Assembly (NCBI GenBank): GCA_023515795.1
Contig: JALGPX010000071.1
Location: 1 to 28,085 of the forward strand
Length of the DNA stretch: 28,085 nucleotides
From: Amoeboaphelidium occidentale
Taxonomy: Eukaryota; Aphelidiomycota; Aphelidea
Direction of reading: 5' to 3'
In this document: positions 17,901 to 26,349 of the stretch, in pieces
Position numbering within the stretch: the first letter of the stretch is position 1
Layout: each line of letters opens with the position of its first letter
Notes under the pieces: generated by a model
Told to the model about the DNA's origin: nothing
What the model saw: only the letters and a program-made list of their open reading frames with translations
Database searches by the model: none
Translations under genes and position numbers: made by a program

Positions 17901-18659
17901 TTATGCAATAGTTAGCGGTTGTCCACAATCCAAAAATAGGCCACAAAATTTGGTGTAAATACCTGAATCGAATCTGGTCTTTGGGTGAAAGATTGCTTTC
18001 ATACCGATAGGTTTGCCTGAGAAATCTTTGGACAATGGAATCGTACCTCCAGGCTTGTGAAACCAGATTGGTCTCGTAACGTTGTCGGTGCCAGGTTTCG
18101 TGAGGCGGAACCAGTGATAATCTCTACCCAAAAAGTCCCCACCCACCAATGCTGCCAAGAAATGGCAGTTCTTTCTTTCACCGTCGTAATTACCCAAAGT
18201 AGAATTGGCTGTAGGAATCAGACCATCCTTCTTTGCGCCTTCCACTAATTTTTTACAATCGTTTAGATCATCGTGAGTTAGATAATTCAAACCGCCGCCA
18301 ACACCAGGTTGGGCAAAAGTATTAGTAACCTTATTTGTTGCAAAGTTGTAACAATTGTTGTCCCAGATGGTTTCCATGTCTGGATACCATTTACGATCAA
18401 TTCTCTTGTCAATGTATCTCAACACATCGCGCGGAACTGGAGTACCAGCTTGGGCTATTTGAACACCACCAGAACGACGTCCTTGGATGCGCGCGGAAGA
18501 TCTGACATATTTTAAACCACCATAAGTAACAAAATCAGATTCATTCAAGTTAGGAAAGTCTGATGACATGTCAAGTTTGACCGATTCATCATCAACGGGA
18601 GCAGCATTAAATGTTGGCAACAAGACCAACATTGAAAATAAAGACAGAAAAGACTTCAT
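17901..18659 (-). CDS. Secreted protein, putative papain-fold (NlpC/P60-like)
   Basis: 252 residues. A clear signal peptide (MKSFLSLFSMLVLLPTFNA, cleavage probably near 19-20) is followed by a propeptide-like region with a dibasic site (QGRR, 59-62). The mature part has a block WDNNCYNFATNKVTNTFAQP (99-118), then DGLIP, GDFLGRDYHWFRLTKPG with H182, and IWFHKPGG with H201, ending in KFCGLFLDCG. An NCY-x-A motif with Cys at a helix start, followed by HW and WxHKPG further on, recalls bacterial secreted proteins of a papain-like Cys/His type that I know only from memory; C103 with H182 or H201 would be the catalytic pair. Other cysteines (135, 165, 239, 245) could form disulfides. Function is unproven; amidase, peptidase or a non-catalytic relative are possible. 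No intron; a bacterial origin is conceivable. Confidence 0.75.
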   Translation of the reverse strand: MKSFLSLFSMLVLLPTFNAAPVDDESVKLDMSSDFPNLNESDFVTYGGLKYVRSSARIQGRRSGGVQIAQAGTPVPRDVLRYIDKRIDRKWYPDMETIWDNNCYNFATNKVTNTFAQPGVGGGLNYLTHDDLNDCKKLVEGAKKDGLIPTANSTLGNYDGERKNCHFLAALVGGDFLGRDYHWFRLTKPGTDNVTRPIWFHKPGGTIPLSKDFSGKPIGMKAIFHPKTRFDSGIYTKFCGLFLDCGQPLTIA

Positions 18660-18980
18660 GAAGTTATGAAAAAATGGTCCTGTAAAATGCCGCTATTTAA
18701 CTAAAAGCAACATTACACGACGTACATTGTGTTCCGGTCCACAAACTTGATTAGGCCAATCAGCATGAGTTCCGACGGTTACGCATGATTTTTGTGCACC
18801 ACATTAGTAACCCCAGAAAATATTGCAAAGGTTCTGCTAGCACGACTACTGGACCAAGCCCGTGCTGATTTTGCTGACAAATTGATGTTTGAGGTAGAAT
18901 CCATGGAATAACTGTGATCAGTGTGAGTTTTGGCTGTGTATGTGTGACCACGAATGGTTTATTAGCGTTCACTGGCCTAA
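18660..18980. promoter_or_regulatory. Promoter region of the secreted protein and 3' flank of AsnRS
   Basis: No gene seen. On the minus strand a TATA-like TTAAATAG lies at 18693-18700, about 35 nt before the ATG at 18659, the only plausible core-promoter element recognised. Confidence 0.3.
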
Positions 18981-20722
18981 TTACGGAGTGCAACGGCCTG
19001 GATATCTTGGATACAAGCAAACATCTCTTACAGTATACCTTGCTAAAACCCAAGCTAAGAATCTTTCAAAACCCAAACCGAAACCTCCATGCTCACAAGT
19101 TCCGTACTTTCTTTGATCAGTAAACCAATAGTAAGGAGCTGGGTCTATGCCCTCACGCTTGTAAGCTTCAAGTAATTCTTTCTCATCAGTCATTCTCATG
19201 GAACCACCAACAACTTCACCAACGTTTGGCATTAAAACATCAACAGACTCAGTGAATCTCTTGTCTTCTGGACACTTTTTCATGTAAAAGCTTTTAATTT
19301 CAGCAGGGAAGCGACACAATAGAATTGGCTCATTAATTGTATCAGTCATTTTCCTTTCGGGAGCTTCTGGAATATCATCTCCTACTTGGAAATTGTCACC
19401 ACTTTCCTTCTTGATACCGTTATCATTCAACCATTTAATCGCATCAACATAGTTCATGCGTCTGAATGGGCGCTTTGGAACTTGGAAATTTGGATTCAAA
19501 TCCAATAGAATCTTTTTAGCTTCAGGAATAGCATACAGCCTTTCAATAACATCACAAACAAGATGTTCCAGTCTTGAAAGCAAATCATCAAACTTAATAA
19601 AAGGACATTCTGCTTCAATGTGGGAAAATTCACTTAAATGACGACGCGTGTGACTGTTTTCAGCACGGAATGAATCTGCGATACAGTAAACATCACCAAG
19701 GGCAGGCAATGCTGTCTCCAAGTACAACTGAGAAGACTGAGTCAAGTAAGCATTCTCTCCGTAATACTTGAAACCAAACAAAGTGGATCCGCCTTCTACT
19801 TGAGTCTGAACCATCAGAGGAGGCGTAACTTCACAGTAACCATTATCATAGAAATGATCACGGAAGCACTTCAATGCAAAATGTCTCATTTTCAGAACAG
19901 CAGAATTTGTCTCACCACGAATTGCTAAATGTCGCAAATTGTACAGAAGATCAGGACTGGAATCAGCAGTTAGTTTGTTTGAAAATGCTTCATCACCGCC
20001 AGGAGCCATTCCGATAACTTCCCAATAATCAGCAGCCAACTCAACATCATTAGGAGCCTTTATAACATTAAACTGCTGCGATGCGTGAAAATGGTTACCT
20101 TGTTTCCGGCTGGGACTGGCTTGACGTAGCCTTCAATCGTTACAGTGGACTCCAAAGTCAAAGTCAGCGCAGAAAGTGTATGGCATAGCTTTCCAGTTAG
20201 AACACACTGCATGTAACCTGTACCATCGCGCAACACGATGAACCTCAAATCTTTTCCTTGTGTTCGCTCTCTGTGGACCCAACCAGAAACAGAAACACGA
20301 GACTTTTCCTTAATAGCTTCCTTTATCTTGCAAACTTTAGCAGCAGGCCATTGGGGATCTCTTGATAGAACGACTTTGGCAGCCTCTTCAAGCTTCTTCT
20401 TCTCTTCTTCCAAACGCTTTGCATCAGCCTCTGCAGCCTTCTTTGCATTTTCTATTTCCTTTTCCTGCTTCTTCTTAACGACTTCGTACTCTTTAACGGC
20501 CTTCTTGCGCGCATTCTTTGCGATTTCCAGGAAACCTGCGCCTTCTCCTTCCAAAGCTTTCCTGATTAGAATTTTACACGTTAAATCCGTTTGCAATGCC
20601 TTCAAAGTGGTCTTGAATGGCTTTAATTCACTTCCATCGCCGGTATCATCAGAGCCCTTCACTTCGCATACGTAAATCGTTGGCCCAGAGATTTGAAGTT
20701 GTTGAAGATCCTGTTCCGACAT
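18981..20722 (-). CDS. Cytosolic asparaginyl-tRNA synthetase (one intron)
   Basis: Charges tRNA-Asn with asparagine in the cytosol. Exons 20722-20099 and 20057-18981 join over a 41-nt intron (20058-20098) in phase 0, giving PVPAGNK then APNDVELAADYWEV, 566 residues, the size of eukaryotic AsnRS. Order: the eukaryote-specific N-terminal domain (IYVCEVKGSDDTGDGSELKP), a Lys/Glu coiled linker, the OB-fold anticodon-binding domain (VSVSGWVHRERTQGKDLRFI) and the class II core with motif 2 (DSFRAENSHTRRHLSEFSHI) and motif 3 (GGFGLGFERFLAWVLARYTV), ending YPRYPGRCTP. The first-exon frame alone would end soon after the donor in a nonsense tail, which supports the splice. It is head-to-head with riboflavin synthase; the two ATGs are 34 nt apart. 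Confidence 0.96.
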
Positions 20723-20756
20723 TTCTTGTATTAAAAGAGAAAGTATTCTACCGGAA
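20723..20756. promoter_or_regulatory. 34-nt shared divergent promoter
   Basis: The whole interval between the ATG of AsnRS (minus) and the ATG of riboflavin synthase (plus). It is too short for two ordinary core promoters plus 5' UTRs, so transcription of each gene probably starts close to the ATG or within the neighbour. No TATA box is apparent. Confidence 0.55.
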
Positions 20757-21401
20757 ATGTTCAGCGGCTTAGTGGAAGATATCGGAACAGTCGTGGCTCT
20801 ACGCGAAGTCGATGGGACAAGTACGGAATTAGAAATTAAAGTTCAGAAGGATTTACTGTCTGATGCATCTCTTGGTGACAGCATCGCTATCAATGGAACA
20901 TGTTTAACTGTGACTTGGATGAACGCTGAACGAAATGCATTTAAAGTCGGCGTATCTCCACAAACTCTGCGTGTTACATGTCTGGGCACACTCAAATGCG
21001 GTGATCGTGTCAATTTGGAACCTTCATTAACGTTACAGAAGCGCATCGGTGGTCATTACGTACAGGGGCATGTTGATACAACTGTTAAATTGGCAGAGAA
21101 GAGGCCTGAGAAGGATTCCTTATGGTTGCGCTTTGTGTTTAATTCAGAAGCCGAGTTTTTGAAGTTTGGCCGTTACGTAGTTGAGAAGGGTTACGTAGCG
21201 ATCGACGGCACAAGTTTGACTGTTGCCAATTTAACCGATGATGGTTTTGAAATTATGCTGGTGAAATACACACAGGAGAATGTGGCATTGGGTGATAAGA
21301 ATGTTGGTGATGCTTTTAATTTGGAAGTTGATATTCTTTCAAAGACTATGGAAAGATTACTGTCATTCGATGCAATGAAGGCAAAACTTCAAGCTAAATG
21401 A
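20757..21401 (+). CDS. Riboflavin synthase, alpha subunit type
   Basis: Catalyses the last step of riboflavin synthesis, dismutation of two 6,7-dimethyl-8-ribityllumazine molecules to riboflavin and a pyrimidine diamine. The 214-residue product has the two lumazine-binding barrel repeats: repeat 1 from MFSGLVEDIGTVVALREVDG with INGTCLTV, repeat 2 from IGGHYVQGHVDTTVKLAEKR with IDGTSLTVANL; the end LEVDILSKTMERLL is the trimerisation helix region. The M-F-x-G-L start is characteristic and fixes the ATG at 20757. No intron. The enzyme is typical of fungi, plants and bacteria and absent from animals, which argues against an animal genome. It converges with the next gene, 29 nt between stops. Confidence 0.96.
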   Translation: MFSGLVEDIGTVVALREVDGTSTELEIKVQKDLLSDASLGDSIAINGTCLTVTWMNAERNAFKVGVSPQTLRVTCLGTLKCGDRVNLEPSLTLQKRIGGHYVQGHVDTTVKLAEKRPEKDSLWLRFVFNSEAEFLKFGRYVVEKGYVAIDGTSLTVANLTDDGFEIMLVKYTQENVALGDKNVGDAFNLEVDILSKTMERLLSFDAMKAKLQAK

Positions 21402-21430
21402 ATTGTTATTATTGATGACAATTATGATGA

Positions 21431-23122
21431 TTAAACTTTTCCAGCGATAAAAGCTTTTTCTCCGTATAAATCTTTGTGAAGCCTTTCAATGTATCCAGTG
21501 AATGTTGAACCTTTTGTTCCAATGAATGCGACACCTCTAGAAGCAATGATTTGATCCAAAAATGGTAGCCAGATATCTGTTGACATTTCATAGTTCTCGA
21601 ATCCAGAACACGTGAAGTCAGTATCATCCTTTGAAAGAGGATCTGTAAAACCTTTTATCATATCAAGAACTTCAGACATTGTATCTTGTCGTGACAATAT
21701 AGAGTTCTTCAAATTCTCCAAATCAACAAAGTATGGCTCAAACATTTGTAGATAGAAGACCTCAGCCGAAAGATCATAAATAGGTTTCAGCATTGATTCC
21801 AAATGCTTTGGTGATATATCGGTCGCAACGTAAAATCTTAATGGCGACTGCAAACATTTAACAGGAGATGCTTTTCCTTTGCACATCTTATCTTTTATCA
21901 ACTGTGCCATATTCTTAATTGTTGTGTTTGTCCTTTCTGAGAACTTACCGTCTCCTCCCCTTATATGAATTCCAACGAATGGTCCTTGCTCTTCAATCTG
22001 ATCAGTTATTGATACAGCGACATTCTGGAGTATTTGGTTCTTATAGATCATTCTCTCTTTAAGTTCCCAGCGCTTCTCTTCTGTTCTATCATCAGTAAGA
22101 AGAACTCTACTGAAACCAAAAGTAGAGCCCAACACAACCACTTTGTTGAGAGGATAACTAGAGCCAAGATTTACAATGTGCGCATATTTGTCCAAAGGAA
22201 CTCGCGATATGTAAATATCATTCTTTGTCTCAAAAAGAGGCATTTTCTCATCGTAAACTTTAAAAACAGACTCAGCGTTCCATTCTCTGTCCTTCTTGCC
22301 CATGATCTCGACATAGTGTTGCTTCTTTCGGTTGTATGGTCGTTTCAGAGACACAATAGACAGATTACTGTGTGAATTATCAACAAGGTAAGACGGATTT
22401 GCACCACTTACGTTCTGGATGTATCTGAACGTGTACATGATCTGCTCCTTGAACTCAGTCAAGTCATTTGAAGGATCCAACTGTTTCTTTCGATGCTTTT
22501 TCATAATACTCACAAATTCACGGATAGATTTGACATTTGCCCATTCCGGAAGGTCTTTAAAGTCAAAAAGAGAATCCATAGAGACAACAGCACGATGTTC
22601 CATGACTTCAAACAGCTTCCGGCATTTGTAATCCGCATTTAGAGGCGCTTGCGACCGTTTGATCGCAGAGCCTTCCGTAAATAATGCTTCGATTAATCTT
22701 AAATTCTTAATCTGATCTTCGTAAGGCAGAAAAGGATTCTCCGTGAAGCCCAAATAGAATGGAGGCAGCACCAAAGTTCTGTTCAGAATGTGCGCAATCA
22801 GTAGGGCATTCTCCAGTTCGCTGATTTGATTAGAGAACCCACTGTGGGGTAAATACAAAAGGAATCCATTGTTAGGCTTGGAAGTGTGAACAATTTGCCT
22901 TGTCTTGATTAAGAGGCCCCCATTGGCCGTTTCAGAGGTCTCAAACAGCAACGTAAATAATCCAAAGATTGCCACTCCCAGAATTAACAAAAGGCTGTAC
23001 TGAATTGGTTTTGACAATTCTGAGTTGACTCGCCGCACAGTCTTGCTTGGGCTGGAGTCCCTTCGTCTAACGGAAGAGCCTTCACCAAGCAACACCCGAT
23101 CAGAATCTCCGCGTCGGAACAT
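21431..23122 (-). CDS. O-fucosyltransferase-like type II membrane protein
   Basis: 563 residues with a short basic cytosolic tail (MFRRGDSDRV), one membrane span at about 43-60 (SLLLILGVAIFGLFTLLF) and a lumenal catalytic domain, the layout of a Golgi glycosyltransferase. The domain shows HSGFSNQISELENALLIAHI (about 94-113), as in the GxxNQ entry of GDP-fucose O-fucosyltransferases, NRTLVLPPF, and the donor-site motif FVGIHIRGGDGKF with HxRxxD at 386-391; late in the protein ASRGVAFIGTKGSTFTGYI matches the conserved FxGxxxSSFS region. It would transfer fucose or a related sugar from a GDP donor to a protein or glycan; the acceptor is unknown. Start is ATG 23122, since the upstream codon is TTG. 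N-glycosylation sequons occur. No intron. Only 11 nt separate it from the stop of the Rad21 gene upstream. Confidence 0.88.
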   Translation of the reverse strand: MFRRGDSDRVLLGEGSSVRRRDSSPSKTVRRVNSELSKPIQYSLLLILGVAIFGLFTLLFETSETANGGLLIKTRQIVHTSKPNNGFLLYLPHSGFSNQISELENALLIAHILNRTLVLPPFYLGFTENPFLPYEDQIKNLRLIEALFTEGSAIKRSQAPLNADYKCRKLFEVMEHRAVVSMDSLFDFKDLPEWANVKSIREFVSIMKKHRKKQLDPSNDLTEFKEQIMYTFRYIQNVSGANPSYLVDNSHSNLSIVSLKRPYNRKKQHYVEIMGKKDREWNAESVFKVYDEKMPLFETKNDIYISRVPLDKYAHIVNLGSSYPLNKVVVLGSTFGFSRVLLTDDRTEEKRWELKERMIYKNQILQNVAVSITDQIEEQGPFVGIHIRGGDGKFSERTNTTIKNMAQLIKDKMCKGKASPVKCLQSPLRFYVATDISPKHLESMLKPIYDLSAEVFYLQMFEPYFVDLENLKNSILSRQDTMSEVLDMIKGFTDPLSKDDTDFTCSGFENYEMSTDIWLPFLDQIIASRGVAFIGTKGSTFTGYIERLHKDLYGEKAFIAGKV

Positions 23123-23133
23123 CAGCAAGTTTA

Positions 23134-24978
23134 TTATTGTGAGTTTATCAAAACAACAGAAAAATCAGGGGAGGAATTATCTAAATCGATTTTGTTTCTT
23201 GTTTTCAAAACCAGTAATTCATAAAAGAATTGTGCAACTTGTTCACGCTTTGATCCTTGTGCCAATTCTTTGAACTGGACACGATTATTAGCACTTCCCA
23301 TCATTTCACATTTCTCTTCCAAAAATTTAAGTGTTGCATCAGAATTCTTGTCCATATCACTAGAACTAGATCCCTGGTTAAGATCTAATTGTTGGCGTTC
23401 CTCCTCCTCTTCAACGATCGTTTGATAAGCAATTCCAGATAAGAATCCAGCGTCTTGATCATTGACTGGAGTGTTGCTTGAACCATTAGATTCAGCTATT
23501 GCTCTAGGAGATAAGATGGTTGCATCAACAGCAGGATTATATCCGGTTGAAACAATAGAATCGTCATTGTGTTGAGGAAGTGACATACTGAAATCTTCCT
23601 GTGCTTCTTCTTGGATTGGAGGTAGAATATCAACCTGATCATTACCATATTGATAATCATCAAACATTGGTGGAATATATTGCTGTAGATCATTCTGAAA
23701 TTCAGGTTGTGCTTCTTCCTGGTCATCATCAAATAGTCTGAACTCTCCTTCCTCTTCGTTTCTTTCCTCTACAAAAATCTGTTTAATCTCGCTCTTCAAA
23801 ACTCTATCAACTTCGCTACCAATAACATCCTGGCGCAAAATATCTTCACGATCACTTGCCAATCTGTTAATAGTTGCTAAATCAATCTGATTTTGGGCTT
23901 CAACTTCTAAACGCCTTCTTCTGACTCTTTGATGAGCTACAACACGCCTTGTTCGCTTCTTTCTAGTTTTAGCTTGAACAACATCATTAACATTAGCAAC
24001 GACATCAACTTGTTGTTCAATTGCATGATTCTCAAATGCAGGGGCATTCTCATCATGAAGAACAGATTGATCATTAATTAAAGGCATATCGTCCTGTTGA
24101 TTATTCATATTCATCATAAAGTTAAAGTCTGCTTGATTATCCAGAATCTTGTCTTCCTGTTCCTCAAGCACTGGTTCTAGTCTGAATGATGAAGCAGGTT
24201 CTGCATGTCTAGCGACTTCAACACTAAAAGACTGTGACAATACAGGATCTTCCATAGCTTGTTGAGAAAAAGGATCATGATGATCGCTTTGCATAGAAAT
24301 ATCATTATCAAAAGCTAAAACGCTCTTCTGAGGCAACAAAACATTTCCAGTAGACAAACGAACACCAGCCAGGTCCTGTTGGTCTCTCATAGTGAATTCA
24401 TTATCAAACGAAATGTCTCCAGGTGCCATTATGGAACCGGAACCACCAGATAAACCAAACTGCTGAGAAGATATCGGAGGAACAGAAATAGAATCACCAG
24501 CACTCCAACCAAACTCAACAACCTTTTCTTCATTCCACTGTTGCATGGCTTGATCAATATCAATTGGTAATGACAAACCAAGACCAGCAAGTTCATTAGT
24601 ATCTTGCAAAGTGATCGCATTATAGTGAGCAACAGCCTGTTCAGCCCTCATTTCTGTTACAGCTGGCCTAAAAGCCATCTTGATCTTCACCAAGGCTTCA
24701 TTACAGTCCTCCAAAAGGTAGCGAGCCTTTCTGGAGTAGATTTTCACTACACCCAACAACAATTGCCCAGAGAAACGCAAAGCAAAAGGCGGTACATTAT
24801 CACCAATGATGTTTCCTGAATCGTCAAGATATCTTCAAAGTGTCTGATACTTACCAACACTTGTTTTAACGCTGGTCTGGTTTATTTGGGCCTTCGTAAG
24901 CTTACTATCCAAGTGAGAGGCCACCCATACTTTGGCCAGGGGACCTTTCTTTGTCAAAATTGTTTCACTGTAAAACAT
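23134..24978 (-). CDS. Cohesin kleisin subunit Rad21/Scc1 (one intron)
   Basis: Kleisin that closes the SMC1-SMC3 cohesin ring around sister chromatids and is cut by separase at anaphase. Exons 24978-24855 and 24815-23134 join over a 39-nt intron (GTAAGT donor, GATTCAG acceptor), giving 601 residues. The first exon carries the invariant N-terminus ([31 protein letters not shown]) that binds SMC3; exon 2 continues [20 protein letters not shown] with [20 protein letters not shown]. The middle is acidic and Gln/Asn-rich with a basic patch (KTRKKRTRR) and several ExxR sequences that could be separase sites. The C-terminus is the SMC1-binding winged helix ([20 protein letters not shown]). Vegetative Rad21/Scc1 is the simpler call; meiotic Rec8 cannot be excluded by eye. 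Confidence 0.93.
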
Positions 24979-25153
24979 GACGTTGTTTAGAGAAGTTGAA
25001 ACAAGCCAAACAGAAGTTACAAAGCTGTCACCCGATGAGGCGCGCGTCCATTCAGGGATTCTGAATGGCTGCGCTGCGAGTTGCTGCTTGAGGCTCGACA
25101 GGATGGCTTATTTTAATGGGCAGTTTTGATGATATCATAGGGCTAGCTCAAGG

Positions 25154-25331
25154 CTGTGAAGTATCATATCGTCTCTTGTGAACTGTGATCACTGCGGCAA
25201 GAGATATCACAGTATGATCATACAAATACCTTAATAAAACATCAACTGCCTAAGTCCTTAAATGTTTCCATCTCGTAAGCTTGCCACAGTCGTTTGGATC
25301 CTGGCGAGCGTTGCGCATTTGTTTCCGTTGT
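25154..25331. repeat. Direct repeat, copy 1 (178 bp)
   Basis: Same length as 25333-25510 with four differences by my count (for example TATCATATC against TATCTTATC). It ends exactly at the N at 25332, consistent with an unmerged contig overlap of two haplotypes. Confidence 0.9.
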
Positions 25332-25332
25332 N
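25332..25332. other. Assembly join (single N)
   Basis: One N between two near-identical 178-bp segments in the proteasome gene's upstream region; probably a scaffolding junction, not an ambiguous base. Confidence 0.85.
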
Positions 25333-25510
25333 CTGTGAAGTATCTTATCGTCTCTTGTGAACTGTGATCACTGCGGCAAGAGATATCACAGTATGATCAT
25401 ACAAATACCTTAATAATACATCAAATGCTTAAGTCCTTAAATGTTTCCATCTCGTAAGCTTGCCACAGTCGTTTGGATCCTGGCGAGCGTTGCGCATTTG
25501 TTTCCGTTGT
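25333..25510. repeat. Direct repeat, copy 2 (178 bp)
   Basis: The copy next to the proteasome start codon, beginning right after the N and ending at TTTCCGTTGT, as copy 1 does. Confidence 0.9.
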
Positions 25511-25522
25511 AAAACTTCAGAA

Positions 25523-26341
25523 ATGTTCAGAAATCAATACGACAGCGACACAACGACATGGTCCCCTCAGGGCAGACTTCACCAGGTCGAGTATTCTTTA
25601 GAAGCTGTGAAGCAGGGTTCAGCCTGTGTTGGAATTCAAGGCAAAGACGCTGTTGTTTTGGTGGCTCTGAAGAGAAGTGGTGGTGATTTAGCTTCTTACC
25701 AGAACAAGATTGTCAGAATTGATGGGCATTTGGGTGTTGCTTACGCTGGTTTGGCTTCAGATGCTCGTGTGCTTAGCAACTTTATGAGGACACAAAGTTT
25801 AAAGTCTCGTTTACTCTTTAACCGCCCTCTGCCTGTATTCAGAATAGTTAACCAAATCAGCGATAAAGCCCAGGCTAATACGCAACAGTACGGAAACAGG
25901 CCTTATGGTGTTGGTTTGTTGGTTGGTGGATACGATGAGACCGGAGCGCATTTGTTTGAGTTCTCTCCTTCCGGAAATTTCTTTGAGTATACGGCCATGG
26001 CTATTGGCGCCAGATCGCAGTCAGCCAAGACGTATTTGGAGAAGCATTGCGATAGTTTTGCAGAATGTATGCGTTTACCTTTTGAAAAGGATGTTGATTA
26101 ACCTTTAGGCGAAATTGATGCTCTTGTTTTGCATGGTTTGAGGGCTCTAAGGGACACATTGCAACAGGAAAAGGAATTAACTGCAAAGAATGTTTCTATT
26201 GCCATCGCAGGTAAGGATGTTGACTTCTACATTGCAACTGAGGAACAAAATCAGTCATGGTTAGACAGAGTCGAAGGAGGTGTCAAGGCCCCATCAGCTT
26301 CAGCAGGTACTGATGGTGCTGCTCCTATGGAAACTGAATAA
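25523..26341 (+). CDS. PRE5: 20S proteasome subunit alpha-6 (one intron)
   Basis: Structural alpha-ring subunit of the 20S proteasome; it has no catalytic site. Exons 25523-26066 and 26109-26341 join over a 42-nt intron (GTATGC donor, TTGATTAAC then CTTTAG), giving 258 residues. The N-terminal alpha signature [20 protein letters not shown] then [12 protein letters not shown] is that of alpha-6 (yeast Pre5). Further marks are [56 protein letters not shown] and, after the splice, [20 protein letters not shown] then IAIAGKD. Read without splicing, the frame hits TAA at 26099-26101 and the protein would lose its last helices. Start is ATG 25523; the frame is open further upstream, but MFRNQYD is the conserved beginning. 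Stop is 8 nt from that of the convergent BTB gene. Confidence 0.94.
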
Positions 26342-26349
26342 ACACTAAT

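Larger units (their letters stand above)
24979..25522. promoter_or_regulatory. Divergent Rad21/proteasome promoter region
   Basis: 544 nt between two start codons, but 179 of these are probably a repeated assembly overlap, leaving about 365. It contains a hairpin CCATTCAG-GGATT-CTGAATGG (25048-25068) and, in both repeat copies, interleaved inverted repeats (CTCTTG/CAAGAG and CTGTGAT/ATCACAG) and a perfect 12-nt palindrome GTATGATCATAC (25212-25223 and 25391-25402). These dyads are candidate factor-binding sites. I do not see the yeast proteasome control element (GGTGGCAAA). Confidence 0.45.

Noticed and set aside
20238-20675. 145-codon plus-strand frame
   Set aside because: Antisense of the Lys/Glu coiled linker of AsnRS; no independent support.
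25048-25068. Structured non-coding RNA gene around the CCATTCAG/CTGAATGG hairpin
   Set aside because: A single 8-bp stem with no box motifs or second helix that I can recognise.
25460-25522. N-terminal extension of the proteasome subunit (starting at a CTG or similar codon at 25460)
   Set aside because: Alpha-6 subunits start at MFRNQYD; the extension lies in the repeated upstream region and has no ATG.
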